Assembly: GCF_021432765.1 (NCBI RefSeq)
Contig: NZ_CP058908.1
Coordinates: forward strand, 3,744,001 to 3,808,000
Source of the DNA: Pseudomonas phenolilytica
GTDB lineage: Bacteria > Pseudomonadota > Gammaproteobacteria > Pseudomonadales > Pseudomonadaceae
Direction: 5' to 3'
Length of the DNA stretch: 64,000 nucleotides
Shown: piece after piece, positions 1-9,165 of the stretch
Layout of the letters: each line of letters begins with the position of its first letter
How positions within the stretch are numbered: position 1 is the first letter of the stretch
Notes under the pieces: generated by a model
What the model was told of the DNA's origin: nothing
The model's input: the letters and a program-made list of their open reading frames with translations, nothing else
The model's database searches: none
Translations under genes and position numbers: made by a program

Positions 1-393
1 GCGCGAGACGGTATGGATCTTCTCGCACAGCAGTTGCTTGACCTTCTCCGGGTTACGCGAGACATCCTCGAAGTTCTTCGGCAGATAGTCCACCGCGCCG
101 GCGTCGAGCGCATCGAGCGTGACCCGGGCGCCTTCGTGAGTCAGCGACGAGAACATCAGCACCGGCGTGGGACAGCGCTGCATGATCTGCCGCACGGCGG
201 TAATGCCGTCCATCATGGGCATTTCATAGTCCATGGTGACAACATCCGGCTTGAGCGCCAGTACCTGATCGATGGCCTCGCGACCGTTGGTGGCGGTGCC
301 GACCACCTGGATACCGGGATCCGAGGCGAGGATCTCCGAGACACGCCGGCGGAAGAACCCCGAATCGTCGACCACCAGGACCTTGACTGCCAT
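1..393 (-). CDS. cheB: Chemotaxis protein-glutamate methylesterase CheB (N-terminal part, cut by window start)
   Basis: The 131 codons present encode a complete response-regulator receiver domain: acidic pair D9/D10, phospho-acceptor D55 in [12 protein letters not shown], and the conserved region ending near [10 protein letters not shown]. CheB removes methyl groups from chemoreceptors once CheA phosphorylates it. The C-terminal esterase domain lies outside the window. The ATG at 391-393 begins [10 protein letters not shown]. It is the last visible gene of the flhA-to-cheB run, 46 bp after cheA. The identification rests on the receiver sequence and its place directly after cheA, as in P. aeruginosa. 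Confidence 0.93.
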   Translation of the reverse strand, partial: MAVKVLVVDDSGFFRRRVSEILASDPGIQVVGTATNGREAIDQVLALKPDVVTMDYEMPMMDGITAVRQIMQRCPTPVLMFSSLTHEGARVTLDALDAGAVDYLPKNFEDVSRNPEKVKQLLCEKIHTVSR

Positions 394-439
394 AAAACAC
401 TCCTAGCGGCAGTGGCCCGTCACGACCCCTGCCGGTCTG

Positions 440-2581
440 TCACACCCGACGCGCGTAGCGCTTGAGCATGCTGGGAACATCGAGGATCAGGGCGATGCGG
501 CCATCGCCGGTAATGGTCGCGCCGGACATGCCGGGCGTACCCTGCAGCATCTTGCCGAGCGGCTTGATCACCACCTCTTCCTGACCCACCAGCTGGTCGA
601 CGACGAAGCCGATGCTCTGGTTGCCGACGCTGAGAATGACCACGTGCCCCTCACGCTGCTCGTCATGCTCGGCGCCCTGCACCAGCCAGCGCTTGAGATA
701 GAACAGCGGCAGTGCCTTGTCGCGGACGATGACCACCTCCTGGCCATCCACCACATTGGTGCGCGACAGGTCGAGGTGGAAGATCTCGTTGACGTTGACC
801 AGCGGGAAAGCGAATGCCTGGTTGCCGAGCATGACCATCAGCGTCGGCATGATCGCCAGGGTCAGCGGCACCTTGATCACCACCCGCGAGCCCTGGCCCT
901 TGGTGGAGAACACGTTGACCGTGCCGTTGAGCTGGGAAATCTTGGTCTTGACCACGTCCATGCCGACGCCACGGCCGGACACGTCGGAAATCTCGGTCTT
1001 GGTCGAGAAACCGGGCGCGAAGATCAGGTTGTAGCACTCCAGATCACTCAGGCGCTCGGCGGCATCCTTGTCCAGCATGCCCTTCTCCACCGCCTTGGCA
1101 CGCAGGATGTTCGCGTCCATCCCTTTGCCGTCGTCGGTGATCATCAGCAGGATGTGGTCGCCCTCCTGCTCCGCGGACAGCACCACGCGTCCGACGCGCG
1201 GTTTGCCGGCGGCCTCGCGGTCCTCCGGCGACTCGATGCCGTGGTCGACGGCATTGCGCACCAGGTGCACCAGCGGATCGGCCAGCGCCTCGACGAGGTT
1301 CTTGTCTAGATCGGTCTCTTCGCCCACCAGCTCCAGGTTGATCTCTTTCTTCAGGTTACGCGCCAGATCGCGAACCAGCCGCGGGAAGCGGCCGAAGACT
1401 TTCTTGATCGGCTGCATGCGCGTCTTCATCACCGCGCTCTGCAGATCGGCGGTGACCACGTCGAGGTTGGACACGGCCTTGGACATGGCCTCGTCGCCGC
1501 TGTTGGCACCCAGGCGCACCAGACGGTTACGCACCAGCACCAGCTCGCCGACCATATTCATGATCTCGTCGAGCCGGGCGGTATCGACCCGTACGGTGGT
1601 TTCCGCGTCGCTGGCCGGCTTCTCGGCCGGAGCCGCTGCGCGCGGCGCCGCCTCTGCCTTGCTCGGCGCGGCAGCGGGCTGGCGCGGCGCGCTCTTGGCC
1701 ACTGCTGCGGGCTGAGCCGCTGCCGCTACTGCAGCGACCGGCGCCACGCTCTCGGGCTCGAACTTGCCCTTGCCGTGCAACTGATCGAGCAGCGCTTCGA
1801 ATTCGTCGTCGGTGATATTGTCGCCGGCCGCCGGGGCGCGGGTCTCGGCTACCGCGGGTGCTGACGCAGGCGTGGCGGCAGGCTCGTTGAACTGCCCTTT
1901 GCCGTGCAGTTGGTCGAGCAGCGCCTCGAATTCTTCGTCGGTGATCTCGTCGCCCGCGGCCACTACCGGCTCTGCTGGCGTCTCCGCTTCGGCAGGTGCG
2001 GCACTGAACTGGCCCTTGCCGTGCAGCTGGTCGAGCAGCGACTCGAACTCATCGTCGGTGATTTCATCGCTCGCCGCCGTTGCGGATCCGACTGCAGCCG
2101 GCGTGTCGATGGCCTGCAGCATCTGTTCGAACTCGTCGTCCGCCGCCACCGGCGCCGCGACTTCTGCCGCCACGCTGGGAGCATCCGCCGACGCCGGCTC
2201 GGCCAGACGCGCCAGCGCCGCCAGCAGCTCAGGGGTTGCCGGGGTCGGCTCGACGCGCTCGCGAACCTGACTGAACATGGCATTGACGGCGTCCAGCGCC
2301 TGCAGCACCACGTCCATCAGCTCGGAATCCACCCGGCGCTCGCCCTTGCGCAGGATGTCGAAGACGTTCTCGGCGATGTGGCAGCATTCCACCAGCTCGT
2401 TAAGCTGCAGGAAGCCCGCCCCGCCCTTGACCGTGTGGAACCCGCGAAAAATTGCATTGAGCAACGCCATGTCGTCGGGGCTGCTTTCCAGCTCCACCAA
2501 CTGCTCTGACAACAGTTCGAGAATCTCGCCGGCCTCTACCAGGAAATCCTGGAGGATTTCTTCATCGGCGTCGAAGCTCAT
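440..2581 (-). CDS. cheA: Chemotaxis histidine kinase CheA
   Basis: 713-residue hybrid kinase of the polar flagellar chemotaxis pathway. It phosphorylates CheY and CheB in response to chemoreceptors. Domains in order: HPt/P1 (residues 1-110, phospho-His49 in FHTVKGGAGF); a long Ala/Pro-rich linker (about 115-325); P3 dimerisation (about 330-395); ATPase (N box HLVRNAVDHGIE near 440-450, G1 DDGKGMD near 483); and a C-terminal CheW-like domain (about 580-710). No folded P2 domain is recognisable. In its place the linker carries three copies of a motif around DDEFEALLDQLHGKG at residues 172-192, 211-231 and 254-274, plus a weaker one at 148-159. It lies 12 bp downstream of cheZ in the same transcript. 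Confidence 0.97.
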   Translation of the reverse strand: MSFDADEEILQDFLVEAGEILELLSEQLVELESSPDDMALLNAIFRGFHTVKGGAGFLQLNELVECCHIAENVFDILRKGERRVDSELMDVVLQALDAVNAMFSQVRERVEPTPATPELLAALARLAEPASADAPSVAAEVAAPVAADDEFEQMLQAIDTPAAVGSATAASDEITDDEFESLLDQLHGKGQFSAAPAEAETPAEPVVAAGDEITDEEFEALLDQLHGKGQFNEPAATPASAPAVAETRAPAAGDNITDDEFEALLDQLHGKGKFEPESVAPVAAVAAAAQPAAVAKSAPRQPAAAPSKAEAAPRAAAPAEKPASDAETTVRVDTARLDEIMNMVGELVLVRNRLVRLGANSGDEAMSKAVSNLDVVTADLQSAVMKTRMQPIKKVFGRFPRLVRDLARNLKKEINLELVGEETDLDKNLVEALADPLVHLVRNAVDHGIESPEDREAAGKPRVGRVVLSAEQEGDHILLMITDDGKGMDANILRAKAVEKGMLDKDAAERLSDLECYNLIFAPGFSTKTEISDVSGRGVGMDVVKTKISQLNGTVNVFSTKGQGSRVVIKVPLTLAIMPTLMVMLGNQAFAFPLVNVNEIFHLDLSRTNVVDGQEVVIVRDKALPLFYLKRWLVQGAEHDEQREGHVVILSVGNQSIGFVVDQLVGQEEVVIKPLGKMLQGTPGMSGATITGDGRIALILDVPSMLKRYARRV

Positions 2582-2593
2582 ATTGCAATTCCC

Positions 2594-3388
2594 CTAAAAG
2601 CCCAGGCTCGAAAGCAGATCGTCCACGTCGTCCTGTCCGGATACGACGTCCTCACGTATATCGGCATGCATCTGCGGACCTTCACCGTTGGAAGGCTCTT
2701 TCTCTTGTTTTTTCTTTTCCTGCTCGGCGCGCATCGCGTCGCGGTCGTGCTGGATGCCGGCCACGCGATCGACCTGCCCGGCCATTGCCACCAGGTTGAC
2801 CAGGTTGCTTTCCAGCTCGGTGATGAGCCGCGTGACGCGCTTGATCACCTGCCCGGTCAGGTCCTGAAAGTCCTGCGCCAGCATGATTTCGCTGAGGTTC
2901 TGCGACAGCTGGCTACCATCGTTCATCGAGCGCTGCAGGTACTGGTCGATGCGCCGGACCAGCTCGCGGAACTGCTCGGCATTCATCTCGCGGCGCATGA
3001 AGCGCTGCCAGTCGGCGGTCAGGCTCTGGGCTTCGTAGCTGACGTAGTTCACCAGCGGCGCCGACTCCTCGACCAGATCCATGGTGCGGTTGGCGGCCTT
3101 CTCGGTCATCGCCACCACGTAGGAAAGCCGGTCGGTTGCATCGGTGATCGGCGACGGATCCCCGCCCGTGGCGCAGGTGTCCACCTCGAGCTTGACGATA
3201 GCGTTGTGCAGTTCGCGGGTGAGCTTGCCAACTTCTTGATAGAGCCCGTGATTACGGACCTGGTTGAGCTGGTTGAACATCTGCGCCGCCTCGTCGAAGC
3301 GGCCCTGCTGCAGGCTTTCAATCAGCTGCGGTGCATTGGCCTGCAGAGTTGCTTCGAACTCCGCCAGGCTTTGGTCTGCTTGCGTCAT
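2594..3388 (-). CDS. cheZ: Protein phosphatase CheZ
   Basis: 264-residue helical phosphatase that speeds dephosphorylation of CheY-P and so ends the motor-reversal signal. The central segment MLAQDFQDLTGQVIKRV carries the conserved Asp/Gln catalytic signature of CheZ (acidic residue plus Q in DFQDLTGQ). The extreme C-terminus, SGQDDVDDLLSSLGF, is the known type of CheY-binding helix, joined to the core by a charged Lys/Glu-rich linker. It lies between cheY and cheA with short gaps (23 and 12 bp), the usual Pseudomonas order. Confidence 0.96.
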   Translation of the reverse strand: MTQADQSLAEFEATLQANAPQLIESLQQGRFDEAAQMFNQLNQVRNHGLYQEVGKLTRELHNAIVKLEVDTCATGGDPSPITDATDRLSYVVAMTEKAANRTMDLVEESAPLVNYVSYEAQSLTADWQRFMRREMNAEQFRELVRRIDQYLQRSMNDGSQLSQNLSEIMLAQDFQDLTGQVIKRVTRLITELESNLVNLVAMAGQVDRVAGIQHDRDAMRAEQEKKKQEKEPSNGEGPQMHADIREDVVSGQDDVDDLLSSLGF

Positions 3389-3411
3389 AGTGCCCTCGCG
3401 GCGTTGCTGCT

Positions 3412-3786
3412 TCAGCCGTTGACGCGCTCGAAGATCTTTTCGATCTTCTCCTTGAGCACCTGGGCAGTGAAGGGCTTGACGACGTAACCGTTAACGCCGG
3501 CCTGAGCCGCTTCGATGATCTGATCGCGCTTGGCTTCGGCCGTCACCATCAGCACCGGCAGGTGCTTGAGGCGCTCGTCGGCACGCACGTGGCGCAGCAG
3601 GTCGATGCCGCTCATACCCGGCATGTTCCAGTCGGTGACGAGGAAATCGAAGCTGCCGCTCTTGAGCATCGGCAACGCGGTGGTGCCGTCGTCGGCCTCG
3701 GCGGTGTTGGTGAACCCCAGGTCTCGCAGGAGGTTCTTGATGATTCGTCTCATCGTCGAGAAGTCATCGACGATGAGGATTTTCAT
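3412..3786 (-). CDS. cheY: Chemotaxis response regulator CheY
   Basis: Single receiver domain of 124 residues that diffuses from CheA to the flagellar motor. Expected residues are present: D7/D8, phospho-acceptor D52 in VTDWNMPG, T82 and K104 in VVKPF. The ATG at 3784-3786 gives the length known for Pseudomonas CheY (MKILIVDDF). However, the only good ribosome-binding sequence (GGAGG) lies 17 nt before this ATG and 5 nt before an in-frame TTG at 3796-3798, so the real start may be TTG, adding MDKN. The frame stays open further upstream but that part overlaps fliA and is not family-like. Confidence 0.96.
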   Translation of the reverse strand: MKILIVDDFSTMRRIIKNLLRDLGFTNTAEADDGTTALPMLKSGSFDFLVTDWNMPGMSGIDLLRHVRADERLKHLPVLMVTAEAKRDQIIEAAQAGVNGYVVKPFTAQVLKEKIEKIFERVNG

Positions 3787-3859
3787 GTTCTTGTCCAAGT
3801 CGACCTCCGTAAATCCCAAAATCTCGGCAACCGAGCACGTCTCGCAGTGAGGGTACCGG

Positions 3860-4606
3860 TCAGCTCGCCCGCCATTCGCCGAGGCGGGCACGCAGACGGG
3901 CGGCGCACTGGCTATGCAGCTGACTGACCCGTGACTCGCTGACGCCGAGCACCTGACCGATTTCCTTCAAATTCAACTCTTCGTCGTAGTACAGCGACAG
4001 CACCAGTTTTTCGCGTTCGGGCAGGTTGGTGATGGCATCGGCCAGCGCCTGCTGGAAACGCTCGTCCTCGAGATCGCGAAACGGCTCGGAATGAGTGCTA
4101 GCGGCATCGTCGTGCAACTCGCCATGTTCGCCGTCCTGCAACAGGTCGTCGAAGCTGAACAGGCGGCTGCCCAGGGTGTCGCCGAGAATGCTGTAGTACT
4201 CATCGAGGCTGAGCTTAAGTTCGGCCGCAACCTCATGATCTTTAGCGTCACGTCCGGTTTTCGCTTCGATGGCGCGAATCGCCTCGCTGACCATGCGCGA
4301 GTTGCGATGCACCGAACGCGGCGCCCAGTCGCCCTTGCGCACCTCGTCGAGCATGGTGCCGCGGATGCGGATACCGGCGTAGGTTTCGAAGCTGGCGCCT
4401 TTGCCGGCGTCGTACTTCTTTGCCGCCTCCAGCAGGCCGATCATTCCGGCCTGGATCAGGTCGTCGACCTGGACGCTGGCCGGCAGCCGTGCGAGCAGGT
4501 GATAGGCAATGCGCTTGACCAGCGGCGCATACTGGTCGATCAAACGATGCTGGGCATCCTTCGCCTGAGCCTTGCTGTAATACATAGCGAATCCAGCAGC
4601 TGTCAT
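3860..4606 (-). CDS. fliA: Flagellar sigma factor sigma-28, FliA
   Basis: 248-residue sigma factor that directs RNA polymerase to late flagellar and chemotaxis promoters and is held inactive by FlgM. Regions 2 to 4 are complete: region 2 includes [16 protein letters not shown] and [20 protein letters not shown], and region 4 contains the helix-turn-helix [20 protein letters not shown] near the C-terminus. Its ATG overlaps the fleN stop in an ATGA (4603-4606), so the two are translationally coupled. Promoter dependence of downstream genes on FliA cannot be seen here; no convincing sigma-28 site precedes cheY. Confidence 0.97.
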   Translation of the reverse strand: MTAAGFAMYYSKAQAKDAQHRLIDQYAPLVKRIAYHLLARLPASVQVDDLIQAGMIGLLEAAKKYDAGKGASFETYAGIRIRGTMLDEVRKGDWAPRSVHRNSRMVSEAIRAIEAKTGRDAKDHEVAAELKLSLDEYYSILGDTLGSRLFSFDDLLQDGEHGELHDDAASTHSEPFRDLEDERFQQALADAITNLPEREKLVLSLYYDEELNLKEIGQVLGVSESRVSQLHSQCAARLRARLGEWRAS

Positions 4607-5433
4607 TCGTGAGTGTCGTTCGCCGGCCTGATCAGGCGCTCGACGAAGAATTCAAGATGCCCGCGCGGCGTGGCCGGCAGCGGCCAGGTATCGACTTTCT
4701 GCGCGATGGCCTTGAATGCCAATGCGCATTTTGACCGCGGATAAGCCTCGTAGACTGCACGCTGCTTCTGAACGGCCTTGCGCACGGCTTCGTCGTAGGG
4801 AATCGCACCGACGTATTGCAGCGCGACGTCGAGGAAGCGCTCGGTGACCTTGGTCAGCTTGGCGAACAGATTGCGCCCTTCCTGCGGGGCGTGCGCCATG
4901 TTGGCCAGCACGCGAAAGCGATTGATGCCGTAGTCGCGATTGAGCAGCTTGATCAGAGCATAGGCGTCGGTGATCGAGGTCGGCTCATCGGTGACCACCA
5001 GCAGCACCTCGTGCGCGGCGCGCACGAAGCTGACCACCGCCTCGCCGATGCCGGCGGCGGTGTCGATGATCAGTACGTCGAGATCCTCGATCTCGCTGAA
5101 CGCCTGAATCAGGCCGGCGTGCTGCAGCGAGGACAGCTGCACCATGCTTTGCGTGCCGGATGCCGCCGGCACGATGCGGATGCCGCCCGGCCCCTGGATG
5201 AGCACGTCGCGCAGGTCGCATTCACCGGCAATCACGTCGGCAAGCGTGCGCTTGGTGGTCAGCCCCAGCAGCACGTCGACATTGGCCAGCCCGAGGTCGG
5301 CGTCGAGCAACACCACCCGCCGCCCGAGTTCGGCCAGCGCCAGTGCCAGATTGACCGACACGTTGGTCTTGCCGACGCCACCCTTGCCGCCGGTCACCGC
5401 AATCACCTGTACGGGATGCATACCCATGTTCAA
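4603..5433 (-). CDS. fleN: Flagellar number regulator FleN (MinD/ParA-type ATPase)
   Basis: 276-residue deviant Walker ATPase that limits polar flagella to one, in Pseudomonas by antagonising the master activator FleQ. The deviant Walker A motif GGKGGVGKTN lies at residues 15-24, followed by LLDADLGLANVDVLLGL and a DTAAGIG switch segment. The protein closely matches the P. aeruginosa protein over its full length as I remember it. It follows flhF by 84 bp and overlaps fliA by 4 bp. FleQ itself is not in the window. Confidence 0.96.
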   Translation of the reverse strand: MNMGMHPVQVIAVTGGKGGVGKTNVSVNLALALAELGRRVVLLDADLGLANVDVLLGLTTKRTLADVIAGECDLRDVLIQGPGGIRIVPAASGTQSMVQLSSLQHAGLIQAFSEIEDLDVLIIDTAAGIGEAVVSFVRAAHEVLLVVTDEPTSITDAYALIKLLNRDYGINRFRVLANMAHAPQEGRNLFAKLTKVTERFLDVALQYVGAIPYDEAVRKAVQKQRAVYEAYPRSKCALAFKAIAQKVDTWPLPATPRGHLEFFVERLIRPANDTHE

Positions 5434-5517
5434 ACGCCTATATGTTGCTCGGCCTGCAAGGCCGGCGATGCATTCAGCTCGAATGCATCAGGTTTATCCG
5501 AGTAACGCACTGCCGCT

Positions 5518-6801
5518 TCAGCCCGCTCGCCGCGATGATTCGTTGTACAGGCCGGCGAACATATCGGCCATCGTTTCCTCGCTCGGCTCCTCGCCGGATT
5601 GCAGGCTCACCGCCCGACTGACCAACTGATGACTGCGCGGCAGGTGCAGGTCATCAGGAATACGCGGCCCGTCGGCGAGGTAAGCTATCGGCAGGTGCTG
5701 GCTGATCGTTAGTCCGAGCACGTCGCCGAGCGAGCCGGCCTCGTCGAGCTTGGTCAGGATGCAACCGGCCAGGCCGCAACGACGATAGTTGTGCCACGCC
5801 GCCTTGAGCACCTGGCTCTGGCTGGTAGCGGCCAGCACCAGGTAGTTCTTCGATTTCACGCCACGATCGGACAGCGCTTCGAGCTGCATGCGCAGTGTCG
5901 GATCGCTCGCCGGCAGCCCGGCCGTGTCGATCAAAATCACGCGCTTGCGTGCCAGCGGCGCCAGCGTCTTGCCCAGCGGCTGCGACGGGTCGATCTGCAC
6001 CACCGGCACATCGAGAATACGACCGAGCGTCTTGAGCTGCTCCTGCGCGCCGATGCGGTAGTTATCCATGCTCGCCAGCGCGATGTTCTGCGCGCCGTAC
6101 TTCAATACGTAACGGGCCGCCAGCTTGGCCAACGTGGTGGTCTTGCCGACGCCAGCCGGCCCGACCAATGCGATGACCCCGCCCTCTTCCAGCGGTTCGT
6201 GCTTGGTGACCTTGATCGCCTGCGCCAGGTGCGCCAGCAGCATACGCCAGGCCTGTCGCGGATCAGCGATGGTCGCGACCTTTTCGAGCAGGCTGCGCGA
6301 CAGTTCCGCCGGCAGGCCGAGACGCTGCAAGCGGCGCCAGAGCCCGGCCTGCTGCGGCCGCCGGCTCTGCTCCTGGCCCCAGGCGATGGAGCCGAGCTGC
6401 ACTTCGATCAGCTCGCGCAGGCCCTGCAGTTCGGTGCACATGCTTTCGAAGGCGCGCGTATCGACCGGCGCGCTGGCAGCGGGTTGCGGCGCGGCGGCAG
6501 GCTGCTCGTCAAGCAGTTGACGGTCCTGGCCCGACTTCACGCGATTCGGCGCGCTCAGTTCGGCATGAGCCGAGGCGATACGCGCCTGCGTCTTGCGCAG
6601 CTCGGCTTCCAGCACGGGGTTGGGCTTGTTCGCTTCCGGGGCGGCCTGCATCGGGTAATCGAGCACGGCAGTCAGCTCGACACCGCCGGCGACCCGGCGA
6701 TTGCCGATGATCACGGCATCGGCGCCCAGCTCGTCGCGCACCATCTTCATGGCGATGCGCATATCGGCGGCGAAGAAACGTTTGACCTGCATGGCCTGCA
6801 C
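5518..6801 (-). CDS. flhF: Flagellar placement GTPase FlhF
   Basis: 427-residue SRP-family GTPase that sets the polar site of flagellum assembly. The N-terminal B domain (MQVKRFFAADMRIAMKMVRDELGADAVI) is followed by a variable linker, then the N and G domains. The P-loop GPAGVGKTTTLAKLA lies near the middle, with DTAGLPASD and TKLDEAGSLGD as G3 and G4 motifs. It starts 6 bp after flhA and is followed by fleN. The flhF-fleN pair indicates a polar flagellation pattern. Confidence 0.97.
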   Translation of the reverse strand: MQAMQVKRFFAADMRIAMKMVRDELGADAVIIGNRRVAGGVELTAVLDYPMQAAPEANKPNPVLEAELRKTQARIASAHAELSAPNRVKSGQDRQLLDEQPAAAPQPAASAPVDTRAFESMCTELQGLRELIEVQLGSIAWGQEQSRRPQQAGLWRRLQRLGLPAELSRSLLEKVATIADPRQAWRMLLAHLAQAIKVTKHEPLEEGGVIALVGPAGVGKTTTLAKLAARYVLKYGAQNIALASMDNYRIGAQEQLKTLGRILDVPVVQIDPSQPLGKTLAPLARKRVILIDTAGLPASDPTLRMQLEALSDRGVKSKNYLVLAATSQSQVLKAAWHNYRRCGLAGCILTKLDEAGSLGDVLGLTISQHLPIAYLADGPRIPDDLHLPRSHQLVSRAVSLQSGEEPSEETMADMFAGLYNESSRRAG

Positions 6802-6807
6802 CCTCGA

Positions 6808-8928
6808 TTAATTCTGACCCACCGTCGCAACGATGGTGACCTGCTTGTTGTCCGGAATTTCCTGGTAGGCCAGTACATGCATGTTCTGTACGGCCAACCG
6901 GGCGAAGCGGGACAACATCGCGCGAACCGGTCCGGCCACCAGTAGAATCGCCGGCTTGCCGAGCATTTCCTGGCGCTGAGCCGCTTCTACCAGCGACCGT
7001 TGCAACTTCTCTGCCATTCCCGGTTCCAGCAGGATGCCATCTTCGGCACCCTGTCCGGCCTTCTGCAGGCTATTGAGCAAGATCTGTTCCAATCGCGGCT
7101 CCAGAGTGATCACAGGCAGCTCCGGCTCTAGTCCCACAACGTTCTGCACGATTGCGCGAGACAGCGCGACGCGCACTGCCGCCACCATCGCGGCGGGATC
7201 TTGACTCTTGTTGGCGACATTGGCGATGGCTTCGGCGATGGTGCGGATGTCGCGCACCGGCACCTGCTCCTGCAGCAGCGCTTGCAAGACCTTGAGCAGC
7301 GTGGACAACGACAGCATGCCCGGCACCAACTCCTCGGCCAGCTTGGGCGAGCTACGGGCAAGCAGTTGCAGCAACTGCTGGACCTCCTCGTGGCCGAGCA
7401 GTTCATGCGCGTGCTTGTACAACACCTGATTGAGGTGGGTGGCAACCACGGTACTGGCATCCACCACGGTATAGCCGAGCGACTGCGCCTGGTCGCGCTG
7501 GCTGCCCTCGATCCACACCGCATCCAGACCGAACGCCGGGTCCTTGGCTGCAATGCCATTGAGCGGCCCGAATACCTGGCCGGGGTTGATCGCCAGCTCG
7601 CGATCCGGATAGACCTCCGCCTCGGCCAGGCTGACGCCCATCAGCGTCAGGCGATAGGCATTGGGCAGCAGATCGAGATTGTCGCGGATATGCACCGACG
7701 GCATGAGAAAGCCGAGATCCTGCGACAGCTTCTTGCGCACGCCCTTGATTCGCGCCAGCAGCTGGCCCCCCTGATTGCGATCGACCAGCGGAATCAGCCG
7801 GTAGCCGACCTCCAGCCCGACCATGTCCACCGGCGTCACGTCGTCCCAGCCGAGTTCCTTGGTTTCCGCCGCGCGCTGCGCTGGCAGCAGCTCCTGCTGC
7901 TTCTGCACATCCTGCTCGGCCTGCTGCTTGACGCGCTTCTGCCGATACCAGATCCAGTAGGCGCCCCCGGCAGCGAGCGCACCGAGGCCGAGGAATGACA
8001 GGTGCGGCATGCCCGGCACCAGTCCCATCGCGATCATGATCGCGGCCGATACCGCCAGCGCCTTGGGCGAGGCGAACATCTGCCGGTTGACCTGCTGGCC
8101 CATGTCCTCGGAACTGGTGACCCGGGTCACCATGATCGCCGCCGCGGTGGACAGCAGCAGCGAGGGGATCTGCGCCACCAGGCCGTCACCGATGGTCAGC
8201 AGCGCGTAGACCTTGCCGGCGTCGGCGAAGCTCAGGCCATGCTGCGCCATGCCGATACCCATGCCGCCGAGCAGGTTGATGAAGAGGATCAGCAGGCCAG
8301 CGATGGCGTCGCCGCGCACGAACTTGCTGGCACCGTCCATCGAGCCGTAGAAATCCGCTTCGGACGCAACCTCGACCCGGCGCTTCTTCGCTTCGGCCTG
8401 ATCGATCAGCCCGGCATTGAGGTCGGCATCGATCGCCATCTGCTTGCCGGGCATCGCATCGAGGGTGAAGCGCGCGCTTACTTCGGAAATCCGCCCGGCG
8501 CCCTTGGTGACCACCACGAAGTTGATGATCATCAGGATCGCGAACACCACGATACCGACTACGTAGTTGCCGCCGATCACCACGTTACCGAAGGCTTCGA
8601 TCACATGACCGGCCGACGCGCCGCCTTCGTGACCGTGAATCAGCACCACCCGTGTGGACGCGACGTTCAGCGCCAGACGCAACAGGGTCGCTACCAGCAG
8701 AATGGTCGGGAACACCGCGAAATCCAGCGGGCGCAGCGCGTAGACACTGACCAGCAGCACGACGATCGACAGCGCGATGTTGAAGGTGAACAGCACGTCG
8801 AGCAGGAACGGCGGCACGGGCAGCATCATCATGCCCAGCATCACCAGCAACAGCAGCGGCACCCCGAGGTTGCCGCGACCGACACCCGTCAGGTTGTTGC
8901 GCATGTTGATGAGTTGCGTGCGATCCAA
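6808..8928 (-). CDS. flhA: Flagellar export gate protein FlhA
   Basis: About 706 residues: eight N-terminal membrane segments (up to about residue 330) and a large cytoplasmic export-dock domain. It forms the nonameric ring of the flagellar type III export apparatus. Conserved family stretches include RPLDFAVFPTILLVATLLRLALNVASTR and a cytoplasmic loop with GKQMAIDADLNAGLI and GSMDGASKFVRGDAIAG. I chose a TTG start at 8926-8928 (reads LDRTQLINMRNNLTG), because a GGGGG ribosome-binding run lies 5-7 nt upstream and the length then equals the family norm. The open frame extends 28 codons further upstream, but that part is not FlhA-like and would run through the candidate promoter. Confidence 0.95.
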   Translation of the reverse strand: MDRTQLINMRNNLTGVGRGNLGVPLLLLVMLGMMMLPVPPFLLDVLFTFNIALSIVVLLVSVYALRPLDFAVFPTILLVATLLRLALNVASTRVVLIHGHEGGASAGHVIEAFGNVVIGGNYVVGIVVFAILMIINFVVVTKGAGRISEVSARFTLDAMPGKQMAIDADLNAGLIDQAEAKKRRVEVASEADFYGSMDGASKFVRGDAIAGLLILFINLLGGMGIGMAQHGLSFADAGKVYALLTIGDGLVAQIPSLLLSTAAAIMVTRVTSSEDMGQQVNRQMFASPKALAVSAAIMIAMGLVPGMPHLSFLGLGALAAGGAYWIWYRQKRVKQQAEQDVQKQQELLPAQRAAETKELGWDDVTPVDMVGLEVGYRLIPLVDRNQGGQLLARIKGVRKKLSQDLGFLMPSVHIRDNLDLLPNAYRLTLMGVSLAEAEVYPDRELAINPGQVFGPLNGIAAKDPAFGLDAVWIEGSQRDQAQSLGYTVVDASTVVATHLNQVLYKHAHELLGHEEVQQLLQLLARSSPKLAEELVPGMLSLSTLLKVLQALLQEQVPVRDIRTIAEAIANVANKSQDPAAMVAAVRVALSRAIVQNVVGLEPELPVITLEPRLEQILLNSLQKAGQGAEDGILLEPGMAEKLQRSLVEAAQRQEMLGKPAILLVAGPVRAMLSRFARLAVQNMHVLAYQEIPDNKQVTIVATVGQN

Positions 8929-8983
8929 CGTGGCCCCCAGCAGAAAGTTTTTTGACGCCCGATGCGCCCTGCCGTGGGCTATA

Positions 8984-8998
8984 GCAAGAAGGGGTCCA
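8984..8998 (-). promoter_or_regulatory. Candidate sigma-54 promoter of flhA
   Basis: Minus strand reads TGGACC-CCTTC-TTGC, with GG and GC separated by the required 10 bases. It departs from the consensus TGGCAC at two positions. It lies about 56 bp before the chosen flhA start. RpoN/FleQ control of flhA is known in P. aeruginosa; here it is inferred from the sequence alone. Confidence 0.5.
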
Positions 8999-9165
8999 AC
9001 TTGGCGACGCAACGGCGGACTGGCGCAGTCACGCCAACTGATCTCAACTGAAACAGGCGCTACGGGACATCTCGCCGCATGCGGGCGAACCCGACCAGTG
9101 TCGCGCAGTCAGACCTTCGACCGGCGGAACCGCTCCGCCCGGCCCAACCTGCAAGGAGACAATCG

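Noticed and set aside
3787-3859. Sigma-28 (FliA) promoter ahead of cheY
   Set aside because: A GCCGAGAT sequence resembles the -10, but nothing like TAAAGTTT lies at the right distance.
8929-9012. Longer FlhA starting at 9012
   Set aside because: The extra 28 residues are unlike FlhA, and the region carries the candidate sigma-54 promoter; a TTG with a good ribosome-binding site gives the family length.
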